From positions 186,001-250,000 of the forward strand of contig CANRNJ010000001.1 in assembly GCA_947631955.1 (NCBI GenBank): a stretch of 64,000 nt of DNA, written 5' to 3'. Source of the stretch: an uncultured Lachnospiraceae bacterium (lineage in GTDB: Bacteria > Bacillota > Clostridia > Lachnospirales > Lachnospiraceae). Below, in pieces: positions 8,598-17,362 of the stretch. A program made the translations under genes and the position numbers. Below the pieces are notes generated by a model, which saw only the letters and a program-made list of their open reading frames with translations, did not search any database and was not told where the DNA came from. Every line of letters begins with the position of its first letter. The stretch's first letter is position 1.

Positions 8598-9326
8598 ATG
8601 AACAAAGTAAACGGATACAATATCTATCAGAACAATTATTACGAGAACTCCGTACGCGGCCGCAAGGATTCCGCCAAATCATCCAAGACGGACTCTTCCC
8701 GCAAGGCACAGGACGCCAAGAAGGCCGGGAACAGCGCGCAGCTCAGCGACAAGGCGAAAGCTCTGCTTCAGGAGTTAAAGAAAACTTATGCAAACATGGA
8801 TTTTATCGTAGCCGACTATGATACCGAGGAAGAGACCGATTCCTATCTGGCCCGCGGCACAAAGGAATACAGCGTCCTGATCAACCCCGAAGAGTTGGAG
8901 CGCATGGCTTCCGACGACAAGGTAAAAGAACAGAATCTGTCCCTTCTCGACAACGCAGTCGGACAGTTGGACGATCTGAAGGACCGGCTGGGCGACCGCA
9001 AAGACGAAGTCGTCCGCATGGGCGTTACGATCGGCAAGGACGGCGAAGTATCCTTTTTTGCGGAATTGGAAAAAAGCGGAGAACGGCAGAAAGAATTCAT
9101 CGACCGGATACGGGAGAACAAGAAAGCTGCCGCCGAGAAATCCGAAGCGGACAGCGCCGACCCCAGACATCGGTACGAGCGCGGATATGAGAAAAGCAAA
9201 CGGACGACCGTTTATGCTTCATCCGCCGACGAACTGCTTGACAAGATCTCTCATGTTGACTGGGACGACATAAAAGAAGACTCTGAGCCTTACAGAAGCG
9301 GCGAACGGTTCAGCACATCGATATAA
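8598..9326 (+). CDS. Conserved hypothetical protein (DUF6033-like?)
   Basis: A 242-residue soluble, highly charged protein without signal peptide or membrane segment. It begins MNKVNGYNIYQNN, has a low-complexity Lys/Ser/Ala linker at residues 20-50, then a core starting QLSDKAKALLQELKK and MDFIVADYDTEEE with a conserved-looking EYSVLINPEELERMA, and an amphipathic charged C-terminal half. The layout resembles a Lachnospiraceae-restricted family (possibly DUF6033); that assignment is from memory and tentative. AAGGAGG 7 nt before the ATG and the terminator behind it show a single-gene unit, alone on the plus strand among leftward genes. Confidence 0.8.
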   Translation: MNKVNGYNIYQNNYYENSVRGRKDSAKSSKTDSSRKAQDAKKAGNSAQLSDKAKALLQELKKTYANMDFIVADYDTEEETDSYLARGTKEYSVLINPEELERMASDDKVKEQNLSLLDNAVGQLDDLKDRLGDRKDEVVRMGVTIGKDGEVSFFAELEKSGERQKEFIDRIRENKKAAAEKSEADSADPRHRYERGYEKSKRTTVYASSADELLDKISHVDWDDIKEDSEPYRSGERFSTSI

Positions 9327-9343
9327 AAAAACAGACAAAAAAA

Positions 9344-9379
9344 GCATCTTCCTCCTCTATCGGACGGAAGGTGCTTTTT
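9344..9379. terminator. Bidirectional terminator
   Basis: GCATCTTCC (9344-9352) pairs with GGAAGGTGC (9366-9374) and is followed by TTTTT on the plus strand; the complementary run of A before it gives U-runs in both directions. It serves the convergent genes at 8598 and 9448. Confidence 0.85.
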
Positions 9380-9447
9380 ATCATCCTGTATCCTTTTCTC
9401 TTCTGCCGCGCCGCTTCGTGCACTGTATGACGGCCGTCGGCATCCGC

Positions 9448-10230
9448 TTACATGCGCATGAGTTCTTTTCTTCTCATCTCCTCAAAGAAATTATCGACAG
9501 ACTCGACGATCTTCTCCGGCTCCATCGATTTGAGCAGATACCCCTGCGGCTTTAACGCCATAACATTCAGTATCGTTTCCCGGTCGCCTTTATTGGTCAG
9601 AAAGATAACGGGTATATCGGAAAATTCCGTTTCGCTCCGAATCATCTCCAGTACCTGTTTGCCGTCCACGATCGGCATCTCATAATCCAAAAGCACCAGA
9701 TCCGGTCTGTTGGTGGCAAGGTACTTGATCGCCATCGCCCCGGAATTAGCCAGTATCACCTGATAGTTCTGCTCCAGCCACCCCTTGACGTTGCGGAGCA
9801 TCGTTCCGGAATCATCCACCACAAGGATCTTTTTCTTATTGTGCTTGCCGTTTTCTTTTACATAGGCCGTAATTGCATTGACCACTTCGCTTACATTGAT
9901 CGGACGCTGAAACTTACGGCGTATCAGGTTCTTTGAAATGATCTTCTCCGCCAGTTCCAGTTCGGTGGGATCCCCGACTGCAAAAACAGGGATATCCTCC
10001 TCTACCGCCTTATCGCTGATATAATTCAGAGCCTGCTGCTGATCCCGCATCTTCTCGTCCACATACAACAGGATAATGCCGATCGGCTCCTCCAGCTGAG
10101 CCTCAAACTGACATATGGCATCGACATCCGCCTTTAACACATTCACTTCATATTCCGCTTCTTCAAACCACTCTTTCAAAGACAGAATCAAATAACTTTG
10201 AACCTGAGTGATAATCAATACATTCTGCAT
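9448..10230 (-). CDS. Double-receiver response regulator
   Basis: 260 residues with two receiver-like folds and no DNA-binding domain. The first (1-125) lacks the acidic pair and phospho-Asp and looks like a pseudo-receiver. The second (about 133-255) has all residues: D139-D140, phospho-acceptor D182 in LLDYEMP, Thr in FLTNKGD and Lys in GYLLKS. It probably works by protein contact, as a relay partner of the hybrid kinase encoded just upstream (10376-13018), whose HPt domain could phosphorylate it. It has its own promoter in the 145-bp gap. GGGAGA lies 10 nt before the start. Confidence 0.88.
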   Translation of the reverse strand: MQNVLIITQVQSYLILSLKEWFEEAEYEVNVLKADVDAICQFEAQLEEPIGIILLYVDEKMRDQQQALNYISDKAVEEDIPVFAVGDPTELELAEKIISKNLIRRKFQRPINVSEVVNAITAYVKENGKHNKKKILVVDDSGTMLRNVKGWLEQNYQVILANSGAMAIKYLATNRPDLVLLDYEMPIVDGKQVLEMIRSETEFSDIPVIFLTNKGDRETILNVMALKPQGYLLKSMEPEKIVESVDNFFEEMRRKELMRM

Positions 10231-10300
10231 GCGAAAACACTCTCCCGGTCAAGCAACCACATATACAGCGGTAAAACTGCATATAACATTCACAACAGTA

Positions 10301-10329
10301 AGTATAGCAAATTATATAAAAATCCGCAA
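10301..10329 (-). promoter_or_regulatory. Promoter of the double-receiver regulator gene
   Basis: TTGCGG (10324-10329) and TATACT (10301-10306) are 17 bp apart on the minus strand, with a TGC extended -10. It lies in the gap between the hybrid kinase stop and the regulator start. Confidence 0.55.
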
Positions 10330-10375
10330 GCATATTTCCATGGCGGACATGATAATTATCGACCGGGCGGCCGAA

Positions 10376-13018
10376 TCATTTTTCCAGATACCGACGTCCT
10401 TCCTGCGTGGAATCTTCGTACAGTTTCATCATTCTGCCATGATATTCTTTGATATACCGGATCAGTTCCGCCCGGTGCGGAGCGTCCTCTTTCTGCAGTT
10501 CTTTTCCCGCCTGCTCCAGACTGGCCGCCTCATCCGAAAGTTTCTTGGCCCCAACGCTCAGCGCGGAAGATTTTAATCCGTGGACATGTATCGTATAATT
10601 CTTCCAGTCCTCGGCCTGAAACGCGCCTTCTATCAATTCCCGGTTCTCCCCTGCCACGTCACAGAACTCCTGGAGCGCCTCTTCAAAGACCTCCACGCTG
10701 TCGGCGCAGTAACGGATCCCCATATCGATGTCGATCAGATCCTTCTTCTGGAACGCCAGAGAATCGGCAGGGAACATGCCGCCTCCCGGTTTTGACCCGC
10801 CGCGGGCCGATGCCTTCCGTTCCGGCTTGATCTGATCCTGCCCGGACTGATCCGGCTCAGTCCGGTCCTTTTCGTCCTGATCCGCGTCGATCGGTCCCTC
10901 AACGATCCGGATCTTCTCTTTGGGAATGTACCTGCGCAGCATCTCTTCAAGATCTTTGCCTTCCACGGGTTTGCTCAGATAGTCGGCAAATCCTTCTTGG
11001 AGATACATCTCGCGCACACCCACGATCGCGTTGGCCGTCAGGGCAATGACCGGCGTTTCTTTGCACTTATGACTGCGTATATCCTTCAGGGATCTGAGGG
11101 TTTCGATCCCGTCCATCTCCGGCATCATATGATCCAGAAGGATCACATCATAATGTTCCTTCTGTGCCATGTAAAGACATTCTTTGCCGCTCAGGCAGGT
11201 ATCCACCTGAACACGCGTTTTTTTCAGGAGCTGGGTAATCACCGTCAGGTTCAAAGACGTATCGTCCACTACTAGGATCTTTGCATCCGGCGCGGTAAAA
11301 CTCTCCCGATAACGGTGCTCTTCTTCCTGTTTCAGCATCACACGGTACTTCTTGCGGAAATCTCCGATGGGGCTGTCGCTCATGATCCCCTGCGGCAGGC
11401 ACACCGTAAATGTCGAACCGACTCCATACTCGCTTTCCGCGCGGACGGTCCCTTTCATCTGTTCTGCCAGACGATAGGTGATGGCAAGCCCCAGACCCGT
11501 GCCTTCCACATTTCTGTTCTCCGCCAGATCGAGCCGTTCAAAGCTGCGGAACAGCTTGTTCATATCCTGTTTTTTGATGCCGATCCCGGTATCGGCGACT
11601 TGGATCTTAAGGAGCACCTGATCGCCTTCCATCGGCTCGCTTGTCACCGACAGGGTCACGCCGCCTTCTCTGGTGTACTTGACGGCGTTGTTCAGAATAT
11701 TGATCAGGATCTGCTTATTGCGGGTCGCATCGCCCCACAGTTCGCTCGGTATCGTTTCGTCCACATTGACGTAAAACCACAGGTTCTTCTCCTCGGCCTT
11801 GACGCGCACCATATTGACCACATCGCACAGGAAAGCCGCCACGTCATAGGTCTTATCGATGATCTCCATTTTGCCGGACTCGATCTTGGAGATATCCAGG
11901 ATATCGTTGATCAGCGACAGCAGCGTCTGACTTGCCCGCTGTATGTTCAGAGCATACTCCTTGATCTTTTCCTGCTTACATTCCCTCAGGATCATCTCAT
12001 TCATACCCATGACCGCATTGATGGGCGTCCTGATCTCGTGGGACATGTTTGCAAGGAAATCGCTCTTGGCGTTATTGGCCTTATCCGCTATCATTTTGGC
12101 TTCGCGCAGTTCGTCGCTCTCCCGCGCTTTTTCCTCCGCGCCGAACAGGTACGCCATGCTGATTATGAGCACGACGAAGAGCAGACCGAACACCCAGAAG
12201 ACCAGCATCGCCAGATAGGAAATGCCCTCCATCGCCACATCCTCCGGGACGATCCCCACAAGGAGCATATCCGCCGTCGGCATTTCGGAAGCGAACAGGA
12301 AATAATCGTCCTTCGGTGTTTCCACATAAGTGGAAGTCGCCGACAGGACCTGTATCTGTTCCCGCATATGGGTAAATCCCTCATAAACGGCCGCATCCTC
12401 CATGAAAGCGCCGCCGTCGCTGATGCTGTCCGCCGCGGGAATGATAACCTGCTCCTGTCTGTCCATGATCAGCGCGCTGCCCTGCCCTTCATAACAGGAG
12501 ATCCCGAACCGGTCATACAGGATGCTTTTATCATACAGTTTATACAGCACATATCTCACGTTTTTGTCCCGATAGACGGGAACCGTAAACAGCAGACCCT
12601 GATCTCTTCCATAGCTGACCGCGCTCTCGCCGCGGAACGACCGCCGGATCCCTTCAAACTCTATAAAATCAAGGGTTTCCCCTGTCACCGCATGTCCGTC
12701 CATCTCAAGCAGTCCCACGGAGACCTGCTCATCCTGACCCGCGTAAACATCGACGACCGCCTGACGCTCCGTTTCATACTGCTGGATAAAATCGGCCGTC
12801 CACTCCAGTTGACGCAGTTCCTCTTCAAACTTCTCCTCCGTCGTCTGCGAAAGGATCTTGGCCTGACGTATCGCCTGCTTCTCCACATAATAGTAGAGCA
12901 GCGTCCTCATCCTGTTTTGCATGAGAATACCGACCACGCTGAGGATTACGACAAAAACCAGCGTGCCCACGATGATCTTCCTGTTTCTCTTAAACCATGT
13001 TTTCCATGTTTTTTTCAT
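10376..13018 (-). CDS. Hybrid sensor histidine kinase with receiver and HPt domains
   Basis: 880 residues. TM1 is at about 16-33, followed by an extracellular Cache-like sensor (about 40-265), TM2 at about 268-292 and a HisKA domain with H327 in NMSHEIRTPIN. The ATPase domain ends in GTGLGLAI and GVGSTFTV. A receiver starts near 585 (KILVVDDT, phospho-Asp in ILLDHMMPEMDG), a low-complexity linker follows at about 705-755, and a C-terminal HPt has its His in IHVHGLKSSALS. It is thus a full internal phosphorelay. It lies 34 bp after a BMP-family binding protein gene, which suggests that protein presents a ligand to the sensor domain. The double-receiver regulator downstream is the likely output. 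Confidence 0.93.
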   Translation of the reverse strand: MKKTWKTWFKRNRKIIVGTLVFVVILSVVGILMQNRMRTLLYYYVEKQAIRQAKILSQTTEEKFEEELRQLEWTADFIQQYETERQAVVDVYAGQDEQVSVGLLEMDGHAVTGETLDFIEFEGIRRSFRGESAVSYGRDQGLLFTVPVYRDKNVRYVLYKLYDKSILYDRFGISCYEGQGSALIMDRQEQVIIPAADSISDGGAFMEDAAVYEGFTHMREQIQVLSATSTYVETPKDDYFLFASEMPTADMLLVGIVPEDVAMEGISYLAMLVFWVFGLLFVVLIISMAYLFGAEEKARESDELREAKMIADKANNAKSDFLANMSHEIRTPINAVMGMNEMILRECKQEKIKEYALNIQRASQTLLSLINDILDISKIESGKMEIIDKTYDVAAFLCDVVNMVRVKAEEKNLWFYVNVDETIPSELWGDATRNKQILINILNNAVKYTREGGVTLSVTSEPMEGDQVLLKIQVADTGIGIKKQDMNKLFRSFERLDLAENRNVEGTGLGLAITYRLAEQMKGTVRAESEYGVGSTFTVCLPQGIMSDSPIGDFRKKYRVMLKQEEEHRYRESFTAPDAKILVVDDTSLNLTVITQLLKKTRVQVDTCLSGKECLYMAQKEHYDVILLDHMMPEMDGIETLRSLKDIRSHKCKETPVIALTANAIVGVREMYLQEGFADYLSKPVEGKDLEEMLRRYIPKEKIRIVEGPIDADQDEKDRTEPDQSGQDQIKPERKASARGGSKPGGGMFPADSLAFQKKDLIDIDMGIRYCADSVEVFEEALQEFCDVAGENRELIEGAFQAEDWKNYTIHVHGLKSSALSVGAKKLSDEAASLEQAGKELQKEDAPHRAELIRYIKEYHGRMMKLYEDSTQEGRRYLEK

Positions 13019-13052
13019 AGAATCTTACGCCTTCCGCAGCTGCACATTGATC

Positions 13053-14153
13053 CTACTGCGCGCTGTCTGTTACCACGCCTTCGACATACCAGTCAAACGA
13101 ATTGAGCATCTCCGCATCCGTCATGCACTCCATGTCGCCCACGCGCACATTTCCTTCCGTATCCTTGATCGGGCCATAGAACACATCGAATGTTCCGCTC
13201 AGAAATCTCTGTTCCGCCATCTCGACCGTCTTCGCGATACCGGGTTTGACATTACGGCTCAAAGGCGCCAGAGAAACGATCCCTGTTTCCGTTCCTTCCC
13301 AGTAATGCCTGCCCGCAAACTTGCCCTGAAGGCACTCCAGAATATGCGGTTCATAGAAATTTTCCCACTCAAAAACGGGCGCGGTCAGAAACGTGTTCGG
13401 ATACAGTCCGCTGTTGTCCATGTTGTATCCGATACACCAGATCCCCTTTTCCTCTGCGATCTCCAACGGCCTGTTCGTGTCCGTATGTATCGTGAGCACG
13501 TCGATATCATGCTCTGCCAAAAGCTTCCCGGCAGCGGCTTCCGCTTCCGCCTCCCCTGTCCACGACTGCGTCCATTCCACATAGACATGGGCGTCGGGAT
13601 TGACCTCGCGGACCCCAAGCGTAAACGCATTGATGCCTCTGTTTACCTCCGATATGGGAAAAGCAGCCACATAGCCGATCTCGTCTGTTTCCGTCTGCAG
13701 TCCCGCAACGATACCGCTCAGATACCGCACCTGATATATCCTGCCAAAATAAGTGGCGAGATTGTCTGCCTCTTCCACGCCTGCCGCATGGAAAAAATAG
13801 ATCTCAGGATGCTCCTTGGCCTCCTTCTGCACATACTCCCCGAATCCGAAAGAATTGCAGATAATGATCTCGCAGCCCTGTCCGATCAGTTCTTCTATGA
13901 CGTTCACACACTCTTCACTGGCAGGAACGTTTTCCCGATAATATACTTCCAGATTCAGTTCATCGGAGCAGGCCTCCATCCCTTCGTAATGGGACTGGCT
14001 CCAGCTGTGGTCGTCGATCGTTCCGTTCAGGATAAATCCCACCTTGGTCTTGTTCTTTGTCACTTCGACATCGGTTTCCCGCACGCTGATCAAAGTAATG
14101 CCCAGCATAATGACGCACATGATCCCGACTGCAATAACCAACATCTTTCTCAT
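13053..14153 (-). CDS. BMP-family substrate-binding protein, membrane anchored
   Basis: 366 residues of the basic membrane protein (BMP/PnrA, Med) family, which bind nucleosides or related ligands for ABC uptake. KTKVGFILNGTIDDHSWSQSHYEG opens the fold, and FFHAAG, YQVRYLSGIVAG, EIGYVAAFPISEVNRGINAF and the GIVSLAPLS region follow. Its N terminus (MRKMLVIAVGIMCVIMLGI) is a signal anchor without a lipobox Cys, unlike usual BMP lipoproteins. No ABC permease or ATPase gene is next to it; instead a hybrid sensor kinase follows 34 bp later. A sensing role, in the manner of LuxP with LuxQ, is inferred. Confidence 0.88.
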   Translation of the reverse strand: MRKMLVIAVGIMCVIMLGITLISVRETDVEVTKNKTKVGFILNGTIDDHSWSQSHYEGMEACSDELNLEVYYRENVPASEECVNVIEELIGQGCEIIICNSFGFGEYVQKEAKEHPEIYFFHAAGVEEADNLATYFGRIYQVRYLSGIVAGLQTETDEIGYVAAFPISEVNRGINAFTLGVREVNPDAHVYVEWTQSWTGEAEAEAAAGKLLAEHDIDVLTIHTDTNRPLEIAEEKGIWCIGYNMDNSGLYPNTFLTAPVFEWENFYEPHILECLQGKFAGRHYWEGTETGIVSLAPLSRNVKPGIAKTVEMAEQRFLSGTFDVFYGPIKDTEGNVRVGDMECMTDAEMLNSFDWYVEGVVTDSAQ

Positions 14154-14221
14154 ATTTTCACCGTTCGTATTTTCCCGTTTAATGACATTATGTTAAATAT
14201 ACCTTATTCACGCGCGCTTGT

Positions 14222-14902
14222 CTATAAGCCCATCTTCCCAAGGATCCCGTCTGCGCTCACGCCGGGATGCGTGACATACAGACGGCAGATCTGTTCGGCA
14301 AGCTTCCGGTCGATCCCGTTTCTGGCCGCGATCTCATCTACCGGGATCCCTTTGTCCGTATCTTTCATCACCGCCTTGACGATCCGCTTCATATCGCCGC
14401 TGTCGGCCGGTATCCCTGCTCCTTTGGCATTTCCCGCTTCCCGCGGCCGGTGGGGGACGTCTATCCTCGACACCAAAACCGCTCCGTCCTCTGCGGTCTC
14501 CAAAACCGCGTAGGTGACGGGCTGGGTGAACCTTCGCGGCCCGCAGCTGCCCGGATTCAGGAAAAGTATGCCGTTTTCACGTTTTTCCTCATACTTGTGG
14601 GAGTGGCCGAATATGACGATATCGATGTCCTTAAGTCCGGCGGGGATATGCTTTTTGTTATGTACCATATAAAACCGCAGGCTGCCCAGTTCCACGCGCA
14701 GATCCTCCGGCAGGTCTTCGGCCCACTCTTTATCGTTATTTCCCCGCACCGCATAGACGGGTGCGATCTTATTCAGTTCTTCCAGGATCTTACGGCTGTT
14801 GATGTCGCCGCCGTGCAGTATTGCCCCACAGCCCTTCAATCCTTCCGCCACTTCGGGGCGGAGAAGCCCGTGCGTATCGGAAACCACTCCTATTCTGTAC
14901 AT
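14222..14902 (-). CDS. YfcE/MJ0936-type metallophosphoesterase
   Basis: A 226-residue metal-dependent phosphodiesterase. It starts MYRIGVVSDTHG and carries the metal ligands in SDTHG, HGGDIN, RGNND, FGHSHKYE and NPGSCGPRR. After the catalytic core (about residue 155) it has a C-terminal helical extension of about 60 residues with a helix-turn-helix look (IPVDEIAARNGIDRKLAEQI) that the small YfcE proteins lack. The start at 14902 is chosen because GGGAGG stands 7 nt before it; the frame is open further upstream. Substrate unknown. Confidence 0.9.
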   Translation of the reverse strand: MYRIGVVSDTHGLLRPEVAEGLKGCGAILHGGDINSRKILEELNKIAPVYAVRGNNDKEWAEDLPEDLRVELGSLRFYMVHNKKHIPAGLKDIDIVIFGHSHKYEEKRENGILFLNPGSCGPRRFTQPVTYAVLETAEDGAVLVSRIDVPHRPREAGNAKGAGIPADSGDMKRIVKAVMKDTDKGIPVDEIAARNGIDRKLAEQICRLYVTHPGVSADGILGKMGL

Positions 14903-14985
14903 GCCAAAACCTCCCACATAAAACATCATAATATAGAAAGCACCGATTGTCCACCGCCACAAGGCAATTTACGATCGGTGCCGCA

Positions 14986-15993
14986 TCATTCTTCTATCCT
15001 GCTGCCGCCGGACACCTGCTCCGGATGCCCCGTAGCGGTCAGCTCCGATAAAGGTTTAAAAGTATATCCCATCTCCTCCCACTTCGTCAGAAGTTCATCC
15101 AGTATCTCGCCGTTGGTCTGCGATGTGTTATGCAGCAGCACTATGGCTCCCGGATGGATCCGCGACGTCAGCTTGTCGATCGCCTCCTCCCGGCCGGGCT
15201 GATCGTCCTGATTCCAATCCACATAGGCAAGACTCCAAAAGATCGTGGAATAACCCAGTTCCTGTGCCATTTTCAAATTCTGCACATTGCATTTTCCCTG
15301 CGGCGGTCTGTAATATTTGTCCAGTTCCTCGCCCGTGATCTCCTTAAACCGCTCGGCGACATCATCCAGTTCCGCCTGAAACACCGCCGGATCCAGAATC
15401 TCCGGCATGTCCCGGTGGTGGTAAGTATGGTTTCCCACCGCATGTCCTTCCCGGACCATCCTCTCCGCCATGTCCGGCGCCGTTTCCAGAAAATGTCCCA
15501 CCACAAAAAAAGTCGCCTTAACGTCATGTTTCTTCAAGGCATCCAAAATCGGCTCCGTGTTGCCGTTCTCATATCCGCAGTCGAACGTAAGATAGATCAC
15601 TTTCTCATTATCCGCGCCCACATAATAGGCATCATACCACGCCAGATCTTCCGCGGAAGCATTTCCGGCAGGCTGCGTTCCCGGCTCCCCGAAAGAAAGT
15701 CCCCAGTCCTCCGAGGCGAGTTCCAGTTCCCACCCGGCGGGCGGCTGCGGTTTGGCTGAGCCTTCCTGCTCTTCTGCCTCCTGCGGCCCGGCTGTTTCGC
15801 CCTGCTCATCTGCTGCCTGCGGGTTGGCCGTTTCGTCCTGCTCTTCCGTTTTCTGGGATCCGGCCGTTTCGCCCTGTTCCGCAGGATCGATTTCAATCGG
15901 CCGGACGATGTTTTCCGCGCTGTCTGCCGTTTCCGCGCTATGGCATCCTGTAAGCAGAACGGCGGCAATCAGGCATACTTTCCATTTTTTCAT
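14986..15993 (-). CDS. Polysaccharide deacetylase lipoprotein, PdaA-like
   Basis: An exported NodB-fold deacetylase of 335 residues, probably acting on peptidoglycan. The N terminus is a lipoprotein signal (VLLTGC). Then come about 3.5 copies of a 12-residue repeat rich in Glu, Gln and Ala, and the catalytic domain. Motif 1 reads LTFDCGYENGNT, where the canonical TFDDG second Asp is Cys; PdaA of Bacillus subtilis has Asn there. Motif 2 is HTYHHRDM with the metal His pair, and RPPQGK follows. The start at 15993 is set by GGAGG 5 nt upstream; that site contains an earlier ATG that I reject. Confidence 0.92.
   Translation of the reverse strand: MKKWKVCLIAAVLLTGCHSAETADSAENIVRPIEIDPAEQGETAGSQKTEEQDETANPQAADEQGETAGPQEAEEQEGSAKPQPPAGWELELASEDWGLSFGEPGTQPAGNASAEDLAWYDAYYVGADNEKVIYLTFDCGYENGNTEPILDALKKHDVKATFFVVGHFLETAPDMAERMVREGHAVGNHTYHHRDMPEILDPAVFQAELDDVAERFKEITGEELDKYYRPPQGKCNVQNLKMAQELGYSTIFWSLAYVDWNQDDQPGREEAIDKLTSRIHPGAIVLLHNTSQTNGEILDELLTKWEEMGYTFKPLSELTATGHPEQVSGGSRIEE
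15754..15879 (-). repeat. 36-bp coding repeat in the deacetylase linker
   Basis: The linker between lipid anchor and enzyme is built of 12-residue units (EQGETAGSQKTE, EQDETANPQAAD, EQGETAGPQEAE, then a partial). The units probably serve as a flexible spacer through the cell wall, and copy number could vary between strains. Confidence 0.8.
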
Positions 15994-16029
15994 ACAAACC
16001 TCCATTCCGGAGCGTTCTCGCGACGGAGC

Positions 16030-16222
16030 GACGCGAATCTCAAATTCGCGTCTGCCATCAGGGGAATTTGTGCAATTCCCGTGTGAAAAATCAGCACATC
16101 AGTGTGATTTTTCACACCACGCCACCTTCGCTTTCGTATTTTACAAAGCATCCGTTCACTGTCGGTCATTATAAAATACGCTTGCATCATAGTTGTATCA
16201 AAAATGCATCATAGTTGCATCA
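16030..16222. repeat. Cluster of four hairpins and a direct repeat
   Basis: In the gap upstream of the deacetylase gene there are successive inverted repeats: GACGCGAAT (16030-16038 with 16044-16052), GGGAATT (16062-16068 with 16074-16080), a 13-bp stem GTGTGAAAAATCA (16081-16093 with 16105-16117) and CGTATTTTA (16135-16143 with 16172-16180). Next are two near-identical 18-bp direct repeats, TGCATCATAGTTGTATCA (16183-16200) and the same with one change (16205-16222). Nothing in it looks like a gene with support; it resembles a palindrome-rich extragenic repeat element. Confidence 0.65.
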
Positions 16223-16250
16223 TTGCCCGTTCATCCGGATGTCCGCTCTC

Positions 16251-16925
16251 TCAAAGATCCAGCCCGGCGTCCGTGTCCTGCCCAAGCAGCACTTTTTCTC
16301 CAAGACTTGGAAAAAAACAGTACCCGTCATACAGTCCGCCGGAATACAGTTTGACGATGATCTCACGCATCCGCCCGTCAAGCCTGTGATAGCACCTTCT
16401 GTCCTCCCACATAAGCCCGGTCATATACTCGCGCTGACGCTCGTTCAGGACAGCCAGCGATGCTTCCAGCCGTTCCCTGTCCCGGCGGAGCATCCTGCCG
16501 AAATCGCAGGAAACATAAGACCGTTCTTCTCCCGCCGCAAGGCATTTATCCGCCAGATATCCCGCAAGACTGCCGCACATTCTGCTGTCGTAACGCAGTT
16601 CTCTGTAGCGGACCTCTCCGGCGCCTTGCTCCGGGCTTGTCCGAAGGCGGAAACTTGCCCTTCCGTACCGATCATGCTCCACGGTATATTCCGCGCGGCC
16701 TGCGTCTGTTCCGCTGCCCGGCTCCTGCGTGAGTATGACCCCCGTTTCGGTCAGATATTTCCACAGACTCCTGCGCACCCGCTCATAAGGCGTCGGAAAA
16801 GTCAGGCGCTCGCTGATCTGTTTGGCCGTATATCCCAGATCCGCCAGATGGCGGATCGCACCGGCGCTGGCAGCCTCATAGGCAAAATCAGACAACGCCT
16901 CCCTGAAGTAATCCTGATCTGGCAT
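16251..16925 (-). CDS. Hypothetical protein with N-terminal HTH-like region
   Basis: 224 residues, soluble, no signal peptide. The N-terminal 75 residues (SAGAIRHLADLGYTAKQISERLTFPTPYERVRRSLWKYL) look like a winged helix. The middle is Arg- and Tyr-rich with FRLRTSPEQ, and the C-terminal part has several Tyr and Cys residues (RRCYHRLDGRMREIIVKLYSGG). I do not recognise the family. It starts two bases before the stop of the DUF1667 gene region (spacing 2 bp), so it is the distal gene of the glycerol operon. Confidence 0.75.
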   Translation of the reverse strand: MPDQDYFREALSDFAYEAASAGAIRHLADLGYTAKQISERLTFPTPYERVRRSLWKYLTETGVILTQEPGSGTDAGRAEYTVEHDRYGRASFRLRTSPEQGAGEVRYRELRYDSRMCGSLAGYLADKCLAAGEERSYVSCDFGRMLRRDRERLEASLAVLNERQREYMTGLMWEDRRCYHRLDGRMREIIVKLYSGGLYDGYCFFPSLGEKVLLGQDTDAGLDL

Positions 16926-16927
16926 GT

Positions 16928-17320
16928 CTATTCCTCAATGCTGCCCGCGGCGGCCGCACATTCCTCTACGCTGCCTGCAGCGACCACATCAACGCCGGTC
17001 TGAGCGATATCTGCGGCTATCACGTCCCCGATGCGGATCGGAGCCTTGACCTGAACATTCTTCAATTCCCTGACACAGTCAAAGATCTTCTCTTTCGGAA
17101 TATCTTGGCGCGTCTTCACCGGCACGACAGCCGATCTTCCGCCTGTGACCCGCACCGTCGTGGTCACGATCCTTGTCGGATCCGTCACTTCTTTTCTCGC
17201 ATAATCTTCCCCGCGTTTACAGGTATTGCCAGTTACGCTTATGATCTTATCCTTATCCAGTTCCACCGTGATACTGCATCCCATCGGACAATTGATGCAG
17301 GTCAGATTTTTCGTTTCCAT
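16928..17320 (-). CDS. DUF1667 family protein
   Basis: 130 residues with a cysteine motif at the N terminus, CINCPMGC, and a further Cys in NTCKRGEDYA, suggesting a metal or Fe-S site. The rest (RIVTTTVRVTGG, VPVKTRQDIPKEKIFDCVREL, IRIGDVI) is typical of DUF1667 proteins. These are commonly encoded after glpA/glpB-like oxidoreductases in Clostridia and may be a small electron-transfer subunit of that complex. Here it is 42 bp after the FAD/NAD oxidoreductase gene. Confidence 0.9.
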   Translation of the reverse strand: METKNLTCINCPMGCSITVELDKDKIISVTGNTCKRGEDYARKEVTDPTRIVTTTVRVTGGRSAVVPVKTRQDIPKEKIFDCVRELKNVQVKAPIRIGDVIAADIAQTGVDVVAAGSVEECAAAAGSIEE

Positions 17321-17362
17321 CCTGTTTTCCTCCGTCGCCCATTCGTTTGTCTGACAGATTTT

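Noticed and set aside
11315..13105. 596-codon open frame antisense to the hybrid kinase gene
   Set aside because: The composition is that expected of a shadow of the kinase frame (His, Arg and Asp rich), with no domain and no ribosome-binding site.
15990..16190. 66-codon frame through the hairpin cluster
   Set aside because: It is made of the inverted repeats themselves; I treat it as repeat DNA, not a gene.
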